Shown here: piece after piece, positions 8,620 to 16,441 of the stretch
Numbering within the stretch: position 1 is the stretch's first letter
Layout: each line of letters starts with the position of its first letter
NCBI GenBank assembly: GCA_947382355.1
Contig: CANCYR010000007.1
Coordinates: 1 to 64,000 of the forward strand
Source: an uncultured Lachnospiraceae bacterium
GTDB lineage: Bacteria; Bacillota; Clostridia; Lachnospirales; Lachnospiraceae
Length of the DNA: 64,000 nucleotides
Direction of reading: 5' to 3'
Translations under genes and position numbers: made by a program
Notes under the pieces: model-generated
Database searches by the model: none
The model's input: only the letters and a program-made list of their open reading frames with translations
What the model was told of the DNA's origin: nothing

Positions 8620-9789
8620 ATGACAGACATTACGATTACGGATTCGATTTTATATGTGGGAGCGGATGATAAGACAATTGACTTATTTGAAAGCCAGTAT
8701 CTGGTTCCCAATGGGATTTCTTATAATTCTTATTTGATTATGGATGAAAAGATTGCGGTAATGGATAGTGTGGATGAAAGAGCAGCCGCAGGGTGGCTTA
8801 GGAATCTGGAGAAGTCATTAAACGGCAGGACTCCGGATTATCTGGTGATTTCCCATATGGAGCCTGATCATGCAGGAAGCATAAGGATATTGGCAGAAAA
8901 GTATCCGGCTATACAGTTTGTTGGTAATATGAAGACTTTTCAGATGATGGAACAGTTTTTTGAAATTGACATGTCGGACAGAAAGGTTGTTGTAAAAGAA
9001 GGGGATACCTTAAATTTAGGAAGCCATACGTTACAGTTTTTTATGGCGCCCATGGTACATTGGCCGGAGGTTATGGTGGAATATGAACAGAGCGAGAAGG
9101 TTCTTTTTTCCGCAGACGGCTTTGGAAAATTCGGCGCTCTGGATACGGAAGAGAACTGGGCATGTGAAGCAAGAAGATATTATTTTAATATAGTGGGCAA
9201 ATACGGCGCACAGGTACAGGCTTTGTTAAAGAAGGCTGCAGCTCTGGATATTTCCACTATTTGTCCTTTACACGGTCCTGTCTTAAAGGAAAATCTGGAG
9301 TATTATATTGACAAATACCAGATTTGGAGCAGTTACGAGCCGGAAGATGAGGGCATTTTAATTGCATATGCATCCATTCACGGAAATACGAAAAAAGCTG
9401 CCGAAAAGCTGGCTGAAATATTGGAGAAAAAGGGCGCCAAAAAGGTAGTGTTGACAGACCTTGCCAGAGACGATATGGCAGAAGCGGTGGAGGATGCCTT
9501 CCGCTATGATAAGCTGGTAGTGGCTGCTGCCACCTATGACGGCGGAATCTTTCCATGTGGGGAAGAATTCCTGATGCATTTAAAAAGCAAGAATTTTCAA
9601 AAACGCACCATTGGATTTATGGAAAACGGTTCCTGGGCGCCTATGGCAGGAAAGCTTATGAAGGCAATTTGTGAATCCATGAAGGAAATAACCATAATAG
9701 AGCCGGTTGTAACCATAAAGTCATCTGTAAAAGCAGATACCATAGAGGCTATGGAGCAGTTTGCAGATGCGCTGTTAGGTGACAGGTAA
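8620..9789 (+). CDS. FprA-type flavodiiron protein (O2/NO reductase)
   Basis: This 389 aa cytoplasmic enzyme reduces O2 to water or NO to N2O, protecting an anaerobe. The ATG at 8620 follows AAGGAGGAG; an earlier in-frame ATG at 8509 lies upstream of the promoter. The N-terminal metallo-beta-lactamase-like domain carries the di-iron motif SHMEPDHAGS (His79, Glu81, Asp83, His84). A C-terminal flavodoxin domain begins near residue 245 with the FMN phosphate loop ASIHGNT. Length and domain order match class A flavodiiron proteins. It is monocistronic, with its own promoter and terminator. Confidence 0.93.
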   Translation: MTDITITDSILYVGADDKTIDLFESQYLVPNGISYNSYLIMDEKIAVMDSVDERAAAGWLRNLEKSLNGRTPDYLVISHMEPDHAGSIRILAEKYPAIQFVGNMKTFQMMEQFFEIDMSDRKVVVKEGDTLNLGSHTLQFFMAPMVHWPEVMVEYEQSEKVLFSADGFGKFGALDTEENWACEARRYYFNIVGKYGAQVQALLKKAAALDISTICPLHGPVLKENLEYYIDKYQIWSSYEPEDEGILIAYASIHGNTKKAAEKLAEILEKKGAKKVVLTDLARDDMAEAVEDAFRYDKLVVAAATYDGGIFPCGEEFLMHLKSKNFQKRTIGFMENGSWAPMAGKLMKAICESMKEITIIEPVVTIKSSVKADTIEAMEQFADALLGDR

Positions 9790-9878
9790 TAACGGGCAGT
9801 TTTTGGATGTGATAGTTTATCTGGCATATTTTGAAAGAAAGTATAATGCGATAGTTTGTCAGGTATATTGTAAAAGAA

Positions 9879-9917
9879 AGCATACCAGCCGGAAATTTTG
9901 GCTGGTATGCTTTTTTA
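9879..9917 (+). terminator. Rho-independent terminator after the flavodiiron gene
   Basis: A 12 bp perfect stem, AGCATACCAGCC with GGCTGGTATGCT, followed by six Ts. Confidence 0.9.
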
Positions 9918-10097
9918 TTGTCCATTTTTTTCCAGTGTCAGCTTTCCTATACAGGAATGAGGGATGCCTGTAGCCGGTCCTCATTCCTGTGCGGAAAATA
10001 ATGAAAATGAAAGGCTATCTTTTTGAGAAGCTGAGTTGTTATATATATAAGAAAGGAATCCGGTTTTAGAGCATTCAGAATGGGAAAGGAGGATTTT

Positions 10098-10658
10098 GTG
10101 GATAAGGATTTTCTACTGATTTTCAAAATGAAGCAGGGAAATGAACAGGCATTTGACCAGTTCGTTCGTAAGTATTATGAAGAAATATTAACGTATTGCA
10201 GATACCACTGTTTAGATACGGAATATGCGGAAGACCTTACACAGGAAACCTTCTTGAAATTCTTTACGAATTTGTCCGGATATCAGTACAAAGGGAAAAC
10301 AAAAAATTACTTATATACCATTGCCGGAAATCTGTGCAAAAATTTCTATAAGAAGAAAAAGGACATATTGGTGGAAGGAAAAATTCTGGAGGGCAATGCT
10401 GTTCCTCATATGGGGGCATTGGATTTAGTTATGGACAGGATTGTCATAGAGGAAGCCATGAAAGCGCTTTCAGAGGAGTTTAGGGAGGTGATTATCCTGT
10501 ATTATTTTCAAGAATGTAAGCTCTCGGAAATTGCAGGTATATTGAGGATAGGACTGCCCCTTGTAAAATACAGGCTGAGGCAGGGGAAAAAGCAGTTGGA
10601 GAAGCTGATAGGAAAGGAGGAACCTTATGAAACTGAAAGAACAGATAGAAATGTATAA
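10098..10658 (+). CDS. ECF-family RNA polymerase sigma factor
   Basis: This sigma-70 family protein is 186 aa from a GTG at 10098. That start is preferred over the ATG at 10080 because the ribosome site AAAGGAGG (10085-10092) lies between them, with 5 nt spacing. Region 2 includes FDQFVRKYYEEILTYCRYH and the motif DLTQETFLKFF. Region 4 has the helix-turn-helix EVIILYYFQECKLSEIAGILRIGLPLVKYRLRQGK. It overlaps the following membrane-protein gene by 32 bp. It probably directs an envelope-stress regulon that includes its own operon; no anti-sigma of a known family is recognised. Confidence 0.9.
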   Translation: MDKDFLLIFKMKQGNEQAFDQFVRKYYEEILTYCRYHCLDTEYAEDLTQETFLKFFTNLSGYQYKGKTKNYLYTIAGNLCKNFYKKKKDILVEGKILEGNAVPHMGALDLVMDRIVIEEAMKALSEEFREVIILYYFQECKLSEIAGILRIGLPLVKYRLRQGKKQLEKLIGKEEPYETERTDRNV

Positions 10659-11400
10659 GCGACAGGAAACAATCCTGCCAAGAGAGGAAAAGATATTAGA
10701 TACCATAAAGAAATCAAAAGAAGCTTTTTATAAAAAGGAACAGGAAAGAATGCTTACCTATATGGAATTTTTGTGGAGCCAGTTTAAGCAGCTGAAAAAA
10801 AGGTGGTGGCTGTTTCAAATGCTTCTTTTAGTAACGGCAGGCCTGCTGCTGCCTTTTATGGAAAGGGAGATGGGAGAGTATTATGTGCAGAGGAGCATAG
10901 GGGTTGTAGGCGTGCTGTTTGTTGTGCTTGTTATTCCGGAATTATGGAAAAACAGAGACTGCTTCTGTATGGAAATAGAAGCGGCAGCCTATTATACTTT
11001 GAAGCAGATTTATGCAGCCCGTCTTTTTTTGTTTGGAATGGTTGACGTGCTTTTACTGACTCTGTTTTGCGGCAGCATACAAAAAAGCCTGTACTTTACA
11101 TTTTGGGAGCTGCTGGTGCAATTTCTGTTTCCAATGGCAGTAACCGCCTGTATTTGTTTTGGAATGCTGTGCAATAAATATGCGGCAGGTGAAACGGTAT
11201 CTGTAGCACTTTGTTTTATATGGAGCGGTATATGGTGGTTCATTCTGTTAAATGAGAAAATCTATGAAGCAATTATAATGCCTCTGTGGCTGTGTCTGTT
11301 TGGAATGGCACTTTTGTTATTTGGTTTCTTTATTTATACCATACTAAAAAATTGTAATCAGGATTGGGAGGTAATGATTAGTGGAATTAAAAATCATTGA
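10627..11400 (+). CDS. Membrane protein of sigma factor/ABC exporter operon, possible anti-sigma
   Basis: This 257 aa protein has a charged N-terminal cytoplasmic region (about residues 1-58, predicted helical) followed by about six hydrophobic segments from residue 59. The ribosome site AAAGGAGG lies within the end of the sigma gene, with which it overlaps. By position, the soluble N-terminus could hold the sigma factor at the membrane, but no zinc-binding anti-sigma motif (HxxxCxxC) is present, so this is only inference. The C-terminal half resembles an ABC-2-like accessory subunit. Family not identified. Confidence 0.6.
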   Translation: MKLKEQIEMYKRQETILPREEKILDTIKKSKEAFYKKEQERMLTYMEFLWSQFKQLKKRWWLFQMLLLVTAGLLLPFMEREMGEYYVQRSIGVVGVLFVVLVIPELWKNRDCFCMEIEAAAYYTLKQIYAARLFLFGMVDVLLLTLFCGSIQKSLYFTFWELLVQFLFPMAVTACICFGMLCNKYAAGETVSVALCFIWSGIWWFILLNEKIYEAIIMPLWLCLFGMALLLFGFFIYTILKNCNQDWEVMISGIKNH

Positions 11401-12268
11401 TTTAACAAAAGAATTTGGAAATTTTACTGCAGTAAATCATTTGAATATTACCATGAATACCGGTGTATATGGGCTGTTAGGAGTAAACGGCGCAGGAAAG
11501 ACCACATTGATGCGAATGCTATGTACTCTGCTTCGCCCTACAGAGGGAAAGATTATCTGTAATGGAAAAGAGATTTTTGCCATGGACGGAGAGTACAGGA
11601 AGATACTTGGATATCTGCCACAGGACTTTGGATTTTATCCGGAGTTTACAGTACAGGATTATCTGCTTTATATTGCCTCCATTAAAGGAATCCGTCCTGC
11701 AGTTGCAAAGAAAAGAGTAAAGGAACTGCTTGGAAAAGTAGGACTTGAAAAGACTGCACATAAAAAAATGAAAAAGCTTTCCGGAGGCATGAAACGGCGG
11801 GCGGGAATTGCACAGGCAATGTTAAATAATCCAAAGATTCTGATTTTGGATGAACCCACGGCGGGACTGGACCCCAATGAGCGCATCCGTTTCCGGAATT
11901 TAATCAGCGAGCTGGCGGAAGAACGTTTCGTGCTTTTGTCTACCCACATTGTTTCTGATGTGGAATATATCGCCAATGAGATTTTACTTATGAAGGACGG
12001 GGAAATTGTCCACAGGGGAACAGCCGAAGAGCTGATTGGTTCCGTAAGGGAACATGTATGGAAGTGCTGTGTGGAAAAAAGGGAAGTGAAACACTTTATG
12101 AAACAATACAAGATTTCTAATGTGAAATCTGACGCCCATGGAGTGGAATTAAGAATCCTGTCAAAGGAAAAGCCGGTTCCGAATGCTGTATTGGAGGAGG
12201 CAAATCTGGAAGATGTATTTTTATATTATTTTGGAGAAAAGGCTGGTGAAGACAATGGTGCAATTTGA
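11381..12268 (+). CDS. ABC transporter ATP-binding protein
   Basis: This 295 aa ATPase starts at a GTG (11381) behind GGGAGG and overlaps the preceding gene by 20 bp. Walker A is GVNGAGKTT, the Q-loop lies in GYLPQDFG, the signature is LSGGMKRR, Walker B is ILILDEPTAGLDP and the switch His is in LLSTHIVSD. The roughly 75-residue C-terminal extension is typical of CcmA/NatA-type exporters of drugs, peptides or lipids. It should pair with the permease encoded next. Confidence 0.92.
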   Translation: MELKIIDLTKEFGNFTAVNHLNITMNTGVYGLLGVNGAGKTTLMRMLCTLLRPTEGKIICNGKEIFAMDGEYRKILGYLPQDFGFYPEFTVQDYLLYIASIKGIRPAVAKKRVKELLGKVGLEKTAHKKMKKLSGGMKRRAGIAQAMLNNPKILILDEPTAGLDPNERIRFRNLISELAEERFVLLSTHIVSDVEYIANEILLMKDGEIVHRGTAEELIGSVREHVWKCCVEKREVKHFMKQYKISNVKSDAHGVELRILSKEKPVPNAVLEEANLEDVFLYYFGEKAGEDNGAI

Positions 12269-13466
12269 ATTGAAAAAAATATTTCAAAAAGGGGTGAACC
12301 GGATTGTGCTCATCCTGTTGGCGGCAGTTACTCTGGCAGGAAGCTGTCTGGCAATCCGGGATGTAAGATATTATAAAGAAGACGGTTCCCTGCTCACAGG
12401 CATAAAGGCAGCCCGTCAGTTAAAAGAGGAACAAAATAAATGGAAAGGATATATTACGGAAGATGTTTTAAGGCAGGTGGTGGAGGAAAATAAAGCGGCA
12501 AATGACTCTTCAAAAGAGGCTGATGAAGCGTTATATAAAAGACAGGGCTTTGAGGATATCAGAAATATGATAAATATTGGATTTTCAGAAGTGGGAAATT
12601 ATGATTATTATTTATGCGACAATATTTCACCAGACAAAGCAGCCGGCTTATATGAAAGGCGGATTTTCAGGATAAATGAAGAAATAAAGGCTTCAGAGGG
12701 AAAAACGGGTAACGGTCTTTCAGAAAAAGAAAGGGAGTATCTGCAAAAGCAATATGAAAGCTTGAAAACCCCTCTCTATTATGAATACGCAGAGGGATGG
12801 AAGGCTCTTATGGATTCTCAGTATTTGTCCACCCTTATGACCATTACAATTGTGATAATCGGATTTTTCATATCCGGAATTTTCTCAGATGAGTTCCGGT
12901 ATAAGGCGGATTCCATTTTCTTTTCCGCAAGGCTTGGAAGAAACAAGGCTATTGGCGCCAAAATGAAAGCCGGCTTTATAACGGTTACGGCTGTTTACTG
13001 GTGTACCATGCTGCTTTTTTCCGCTATCATTCTTTTTTTGTTAGGATTTGGCGGGGCAGGCCGCATGATACAGACAGGGCGGAATTTCAGCAGTATCTAT
13101 AACCTTACTTATTTCCGGTTCTGGCTGTTTACTTTGCTTGGAGGATATATAGGAACGCTGTTTATTTTAATGCTTTCCATGCTGGTATCCGTTAAAAGCC
13201 GTTCCGCAGTAGTTGCCATTACCATTCCTTTTGCATTATCCTGTGCGCCCATGTTTCTGGGACGGATTCCGGCAATGACATATATTATGAACCTTTTTCC
13301 GGATATGCTCCTTCGGATAAACTGGTATGTGGAGGAGTATTTGATTTATGAAATAGGAGGTAAGGTATTTCGGGGGTATTCCATTTTAATTCCGCTTTAC
13401 CTTTTGTTGTTTGTTCTTTTGATTCCTGTGTTGTATTTCGGGTATAAAAGAGTGGAGGTGAAATAG
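12255..13466 (+). CDS. ABC-2 type exporter permease
   Basis: This 403 aa protein starts at an ATG at 12255, overlapping the ATPase gene by 14 bp; an upstream in-frame ATG (12183) would extend the overlap without a ribosome site. There is one N-terminal membrane segment (about 15-35), a large extracytoplasmic loop of about 160 residues, and then five or more C-terminal segments. That plan matches ABC-2/NatB-like permeases. The last gene of the sigma/ABC operon; the substrate is unknown. A likely model is self-protection against cell-envelope antibiotics. Confidence 0.8.
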   Translation: MVQFELKKIFQKGVNRIVLILLAAVTLAGSCLAIRDVRYYKEDGSLLTGIKAARQLKEEQNKWKGYITEDVLRQVVEENKAANDSSKEADEALYKRQGFEDIRNMINIGFSEVGNYDYYLCDNISPDKAAGLYERRIFRINEEIKASEGKTGNGLSEKEREYLQKQYESLKTPLYYEYAEGWKALMDSQYLSTLMTITIVIIGFFISGIFSDEFRYKADSIFFSARLGRNKAIGAKMKAGFITVTAVYWCTMLLFSAIILFLLGFGGAGRMIQTGRNFSSIYNLTYFRFWLFTLLGGYIGTLFILMLSMLVSVKSRSAVVAITIPFALSCAPMFLGRIPAMTYIMNLFPDMLLRINWYVEEYLIYEIGGKVFRGYSILIPLYLLLFVLLIPVLYFGYKRVEVK

Positions 13467-13712
13467 ACAGGGGGGAAACTGTTGGCTGAACTATTGTATA
13501 AGAGGGAATAAATAAAGCGAATAGATAAAGTGAATAGATAAGGTCAATTGGTAAGTTAAAAGGGATAAGTATAAAACAGAGATTGCAACATATAACCTGC
13601 AATAGATAAACAAAAAGTAGATGACGGATATAAAAAAGCATGATATACTATGCTGATAAGATGGTATTTGTGATATTTATATAAAATGGTTAATTTTTGA
13701 GGGGATATTTGT

Positions 13713-14420
13713 ATGGGGTTAAGAGTTGCTATATGTGATGATGAAAAAGAGATTTGTGAGGAAGTCAGAAAAAGATTGCTTGGCATAAAACCGATATATG
13801 AAATAACCGTGTATCATTCGGGCAGGGAGCTGCTACAGGAAGAGGAACCTTATCAGATAGTTTTTCTGGATGTTGATATGGATAACTTAAGCGGAATGGA
13901 AACAGCAGAAATGTTACGGGAAAGAGGAACGAATGAATATATTATTTTTTTGTCCGGTTATGGGGAATATATGGCAGAAGCTTTTAAGGTCAGGGCATTT
14001 CGCTTTTTAAATAAGCCCATAGAAATGGAAGCTTTTCAGGAAGCAGTATTAGAAGCGGAAAGAGAAATGGAATGTACCCAAAAGCTGGCGGTTCATGCGG
14101 CTGGGGATATTTTTCTGATTAGCAAAAAGGATATTATTTATATGGAAGCTTTTGGAGACGGAACCTATATCTTTCTGAAAAAAGATGAAATGATTAGAAC
14201 TACTGAACCGCTGAAATACTGGTATAACAGGGTGGGAACGGAAGATTTTTTTCAGGTTCATAAGTCTTATGTGGTGGCATATTCTTATGTAAAAGGTTTA
14301 CGAAAAACAGAAGTGGAAATGGATTTTGCAAAAGAAATGATTCCTGTGTCAAGACGAAATAGAGTTAGTTTTAAGGAAGCTCTTTTGGAATATGCGGCGA
14401 AAAATAAGTGGTACAAATAA
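13713..14420 (+). CDS. LytTR-family response regulator (AgrA/VirR-like)
   Basis: This 235 aa protein has a receiver domain at residues 1-115 with the acidic pair DDE near residue 9, phospho-acceptor Asp in FLDVDMD (about residue 52), and the Lys in LNKPIE. A LytTR DNA-binding domain occupies about residues 135-235 (IYMEAFGDGTYIF...FFQVHKSYVV). No histidine kinase gene is adjacent, so its sensor must be encoded elsewhere. It has a separate 246 bp upstream region, so it is probably not co-transcribed with the ABC genes. Such regulators commonly control peptide export or surface genes. Confidence 0.9.
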   Translation: MGLRVAICDDEKEICEEVRKRLLGIKPIYEITVYHSGRELLQEEEPYQIVFLDVDMDNLSGMETAEMLRERGTNEYIIFLSGYGEYMAEAFKVRAFRFLNKPIEMEAFQEAVLEAEREMECTQKLAVHAAGDIFLISKKDIIYMEAFGDGTYIFLKKDEMIRTTEPLKYWYNRVGTEDFFQVHKSYVVAYSYVKGLRKTEVEMDFAKEMIPVSRRNRVSFKEALLEYAAKNKWYK

Positions 14421-14520
14421 GTCGATTTTGCTGTTAAAGTTTCCGGTCTATTAACCGTTTCCCGCTTGAAGGCTGCCGTTTGCCAAAGAACTATTGTAAA
14501 AATAAGATACTTTTTGTATA

Positions 14521-14551
14521 AAAGCCTAAGGATAAAGCCTTGGGCTTTTTT
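14521..14551 (+). terminator. Rho-independent terminator after the LytTR regulator
   Basis: AAAGCC-t-AAGG pairs with CCTT-g-GGCTTT and is followed by T residues. Confidence 0.8.
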
Positions 14552-14691
14552 GCAGAAAGGAGACGGAGAGAAGCAGTAATAGAAATATTATTGTAAAACA
14601 GAAGAAAAGAAGCGGGGAAGATGAAATCCCAAAAAGTAATAAAAGATTGAAAAATAACAAAAAAATGATGACAGGATGAAAGGATTATAAA

Positions 14692-14772
14692 ATGAACAAT
14701 AAAGTGAATGGTAAGATGAGTAAAAGATATGGAAAAACATTAGCTAGTTTGGTATTATTACTAATTCTATAA
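14692..14772 (+). other. Signal-peptide-like start fragment, out of frame with the next gene
   Basis: An ATG at 14692, with AAAGGA upstream, opens a reading frame with a basic start and a hydrophobic core (KTLASLVLLLIL), then stops at TAA 14770-14772. The downstream secreted-type protein lies in another frame and, read upward, would supply NSIISVEA, a plausible signal-peptide end. A frameshift near 14750-14770 would join the two into a normal secreted protein. Confidence 0.5.
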
Positions 14773-14777
14773 TATCA

Positions 14778-15665
14778 GTGGAAGCAAGAACTCCACCTTA
14801 TAAAACGGCATTGTCATTTTCAAATAAGACTTTTACAAATAATGATACTATTTCTAAATCTTTTAGAATTACAGGTAAGACAACTCATTGGTTTAAATTT
14901 AACAGTGGAAGTATGGGAGAATATAATATATTCTCAACTGGTACTGTAGATACAAGTGTTACATTGTACAAGAAGACATTCTCAGGCATTAAAAAGGTTG
15001 TAAGCGATGATAATAGCGGCAATTCAAGAAATTTTAAGCTGAATGTAGGGCTTGAAAAAAATAAAACCTATTATCTGGAAATTAATTATAAAGGCAGAGG
15101 TTATTCCAGTATATATCTTCAAATTAACTATGATAAATATACCGGAGGCTTATTTAGCACCAAGGGAGGAAGCTGGGAGCCTTATAGCAATACTTATCAG
15201 CCGTATGCTTTGAATGGTCAGTTTTATAAAAAGGTTACCTATTTGACTTCAGCGCAGTCAGCTATATATGCAGCAGGGCTTTTGAATAAAAAATATTTGA
15301 AAATGTTGAATTCCGGAGTTCAAATAGGGGTTATACTAGCTGCGGCTGGAATTTCTAAATATAGTGTACTTGGGAGAAAGATTATAGAAATGGGAAATAC
15401 TACACTGGCAAACATTATTTCTTCTGTCTTATCCGTATGGGGATTAAAAGTTTTAGTACCTTTGGAAGTGCATATTATCAGGACAATTCAACAGAAAACT
15501 TCCAATTATAGATATGGACTTATAGTAACAACCATATGGACTCAAAGGGGAATGTATACAAATAGTTATGAGAAATGGAATGTAAGAAATTCAAGTGTAT
15601 ATGGAAAAAAGCATTGCAGAGGAAGATTTAAGGCTGGAGATGTAAAAGTAGGAGGCTGGTATTGA
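14778..15665 (+). CDS. Putative secreted protein, probably frameshifted at its signal peptide
   Basis: The open frame from a GTG at 14778 gives 295 aa, but that codon has no ribosome site and the true start is probably the ATG at 14692 in a different frame. Residues 1-115 resemble a bacterial pre-peptidase C-terminal-like beta-sandwich (SFRITGKTTHWFKFNSGS...KNKTYYLEINYKGRG), a carbohydrate- or surface-binding type of fold. The remainder has a hydrophobic stretch (IGVILAAAGISKYSVLG). No catalytic motif was recognised. It is followed after 1 bp by a small membrane-protein gene. Either a pseudogene or a sequencing error is possible. Confidence 0.6.
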   Translation: MEARTPPYKTALSFSNKTFTNNDTISKSFRITGKTTHWFKFNSGSMGEYNIFSTGTVDTSVTLYKKTFSGIKKVVSDDNSGNSRNFKLNVGLEKNKTYYLEINYKGRGYSSIYLQINYDKYTGGLFSTKGGSWEPYSNTYQPYALNGQFYKKVTYLTSAQSAIYAAGLLNKKYLKMLNSGVQIGVILAAAGISKYSVLGRKIIEMGNTTLANIISSVLSVWGLKVLVPLEVHIIRTIQQKTSNYRYGLIVTTIWTQRGMYTNSYEKWNVRNSSVYGKKHCRGRFKAGDVKVGGWY

Positions 15666-15666
15666 A

Positions 15667-15984
15667 ATGGAAAATAAGAGAAGCTGCTTGAAACATCTGG
15701 TAGTTTTAATATTTACAAATATAATAATATTGACGTTAGTTCTTGCTTTTAGAGATTTTCCAAGGTACAATCAGCCTGAAAAAATTAAAAATTTAAAAGA
15801 TGGCATACTGTTATTCAGTATTTTGCTTTTTGATATAAATTCGTTAGAGTATGCTTATTTTAAAGGAAAAGGTCTGTCATATGAGGAAATAGAAGCCCGC
15901 CCTAAAAAATTACATACCAAAATAATCATAGGGATAGCCACTGTATTGCTGGTTATAGAAGTTGGATTAACGATAATATTTTAA
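15667..15984 (+). CDS. Small two-helix membrane protein of unknown function
   Basis: This 105 aa protein has hydrophobic segments at about residues 10-27 (LVVLIFTNIIILTLVLAF), a weaker segment at about 45-55, and another at about 87-104. No family recognised. It is packed between the secreted protein and the Cys-rich lipoprotein genes, suggesting a three-gene accessory operon. Confidence 0.6.
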   Translation: MENKRSCLKHLVVLIFTNIIILTLVLAFRDFPRYNQPEKIKNLKDGILLFSILLFDINSLEYAYFKGKGLSYEEIEARPKKLHTKIIIGIATVLLVIEVGLTIIF

Positions 15985-15995
15985 GGAGAACAAAC

Positions 15996-16301
15996 ATGGA
16001 AAAGAAAATAATAATACTGCTTATGCTGTGCATACTGATGATATCGGGCTGTGGGAAGTACTATGAAGAACCTTGTGAATGGTGCGATGCCACAAAGACG
16101 AAATGCTTTGAAAAGGAAGACGGAGGAAAATGCTACATATGTGATGTACATAGCAAACAATGCCTCTATTGCGATAAAAAAGTACAAAAACATTATTCCA
16201 GCCCCACAGGCATGGAGGTTTTTGTTTGTAATGAATGCTATGAGGAAGATATGGAATTGATGGAAGCGGTAAAGAATGGAGAATTTGAAGATTTAGAGTA
16301 A
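15996..16301 (+). CDS. Small lipoprotein with four CxxC motifs
   Basis: This 101 aa protein has AAGGAG just upstream of its ATG. The N-terminus MEKKIIILLMLCILMISGC is a signal peptide with a lipobox (LMISGC). The mature part carries CEWC, CYIC, CLYC and CNEC, four regularly spaced pairs that resemble two zinc-ribbon or rubredoxin-like knuckles, followed by an acidic tail. Zinc-ribbon folds are usually cytoplasmic, so an exported one is uncommon. Function unknown; metal binding or redox sensing at the surface is inference. Confidence 0.7.
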   Translation: MEKKIIILLMLCILMISGCGKYYEEPCEWCDATKTKCFEKEDGGKCYICDVHSKQCLYCDKKVQKHYSSPTGMEVFVCNECYEEDMELMEAVKNGEFEDLE

Positions 16302-16382
16302 AATGCCATAATTATATTTAGAGGTCTTGGCAAAGCCGCCGGCACATACGTCCTCATAAGTAAAACTGTTACAATCCCCCGG

Positions 16383-16411
16383 TTGCCGTTTGTTCCTCAA
16401 TTTAGTATAAT
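16383..16411 (+). promoter_or_regulatory. Candidate sigma-A promoter of the DUF4832 gene
   Basis: TTGCCG (16383-16388), a 17 bp spacer and TATAAT (16406-16411), about 30-40 bp upstream of the start. Confidence 0.55.
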
Positions 16412-16441
16412 AACAAATATTGCTATTTAGAAAACTTACAG

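Noticed and set aside
9779-9973. 64-codon open frame after the flavodiiron gene
   Set aside because: It runs through the terminator hairpin, overlaps the upstream stop and has no ribosome site.
9930-10080. Promoter recognised by the ECF sigma factor upstream of its own gene
   Set aside because: GGAATCCGG at about 10055 was considered as a -35-like element, but there is no second copy in the window to compare, so it cannot be supported.
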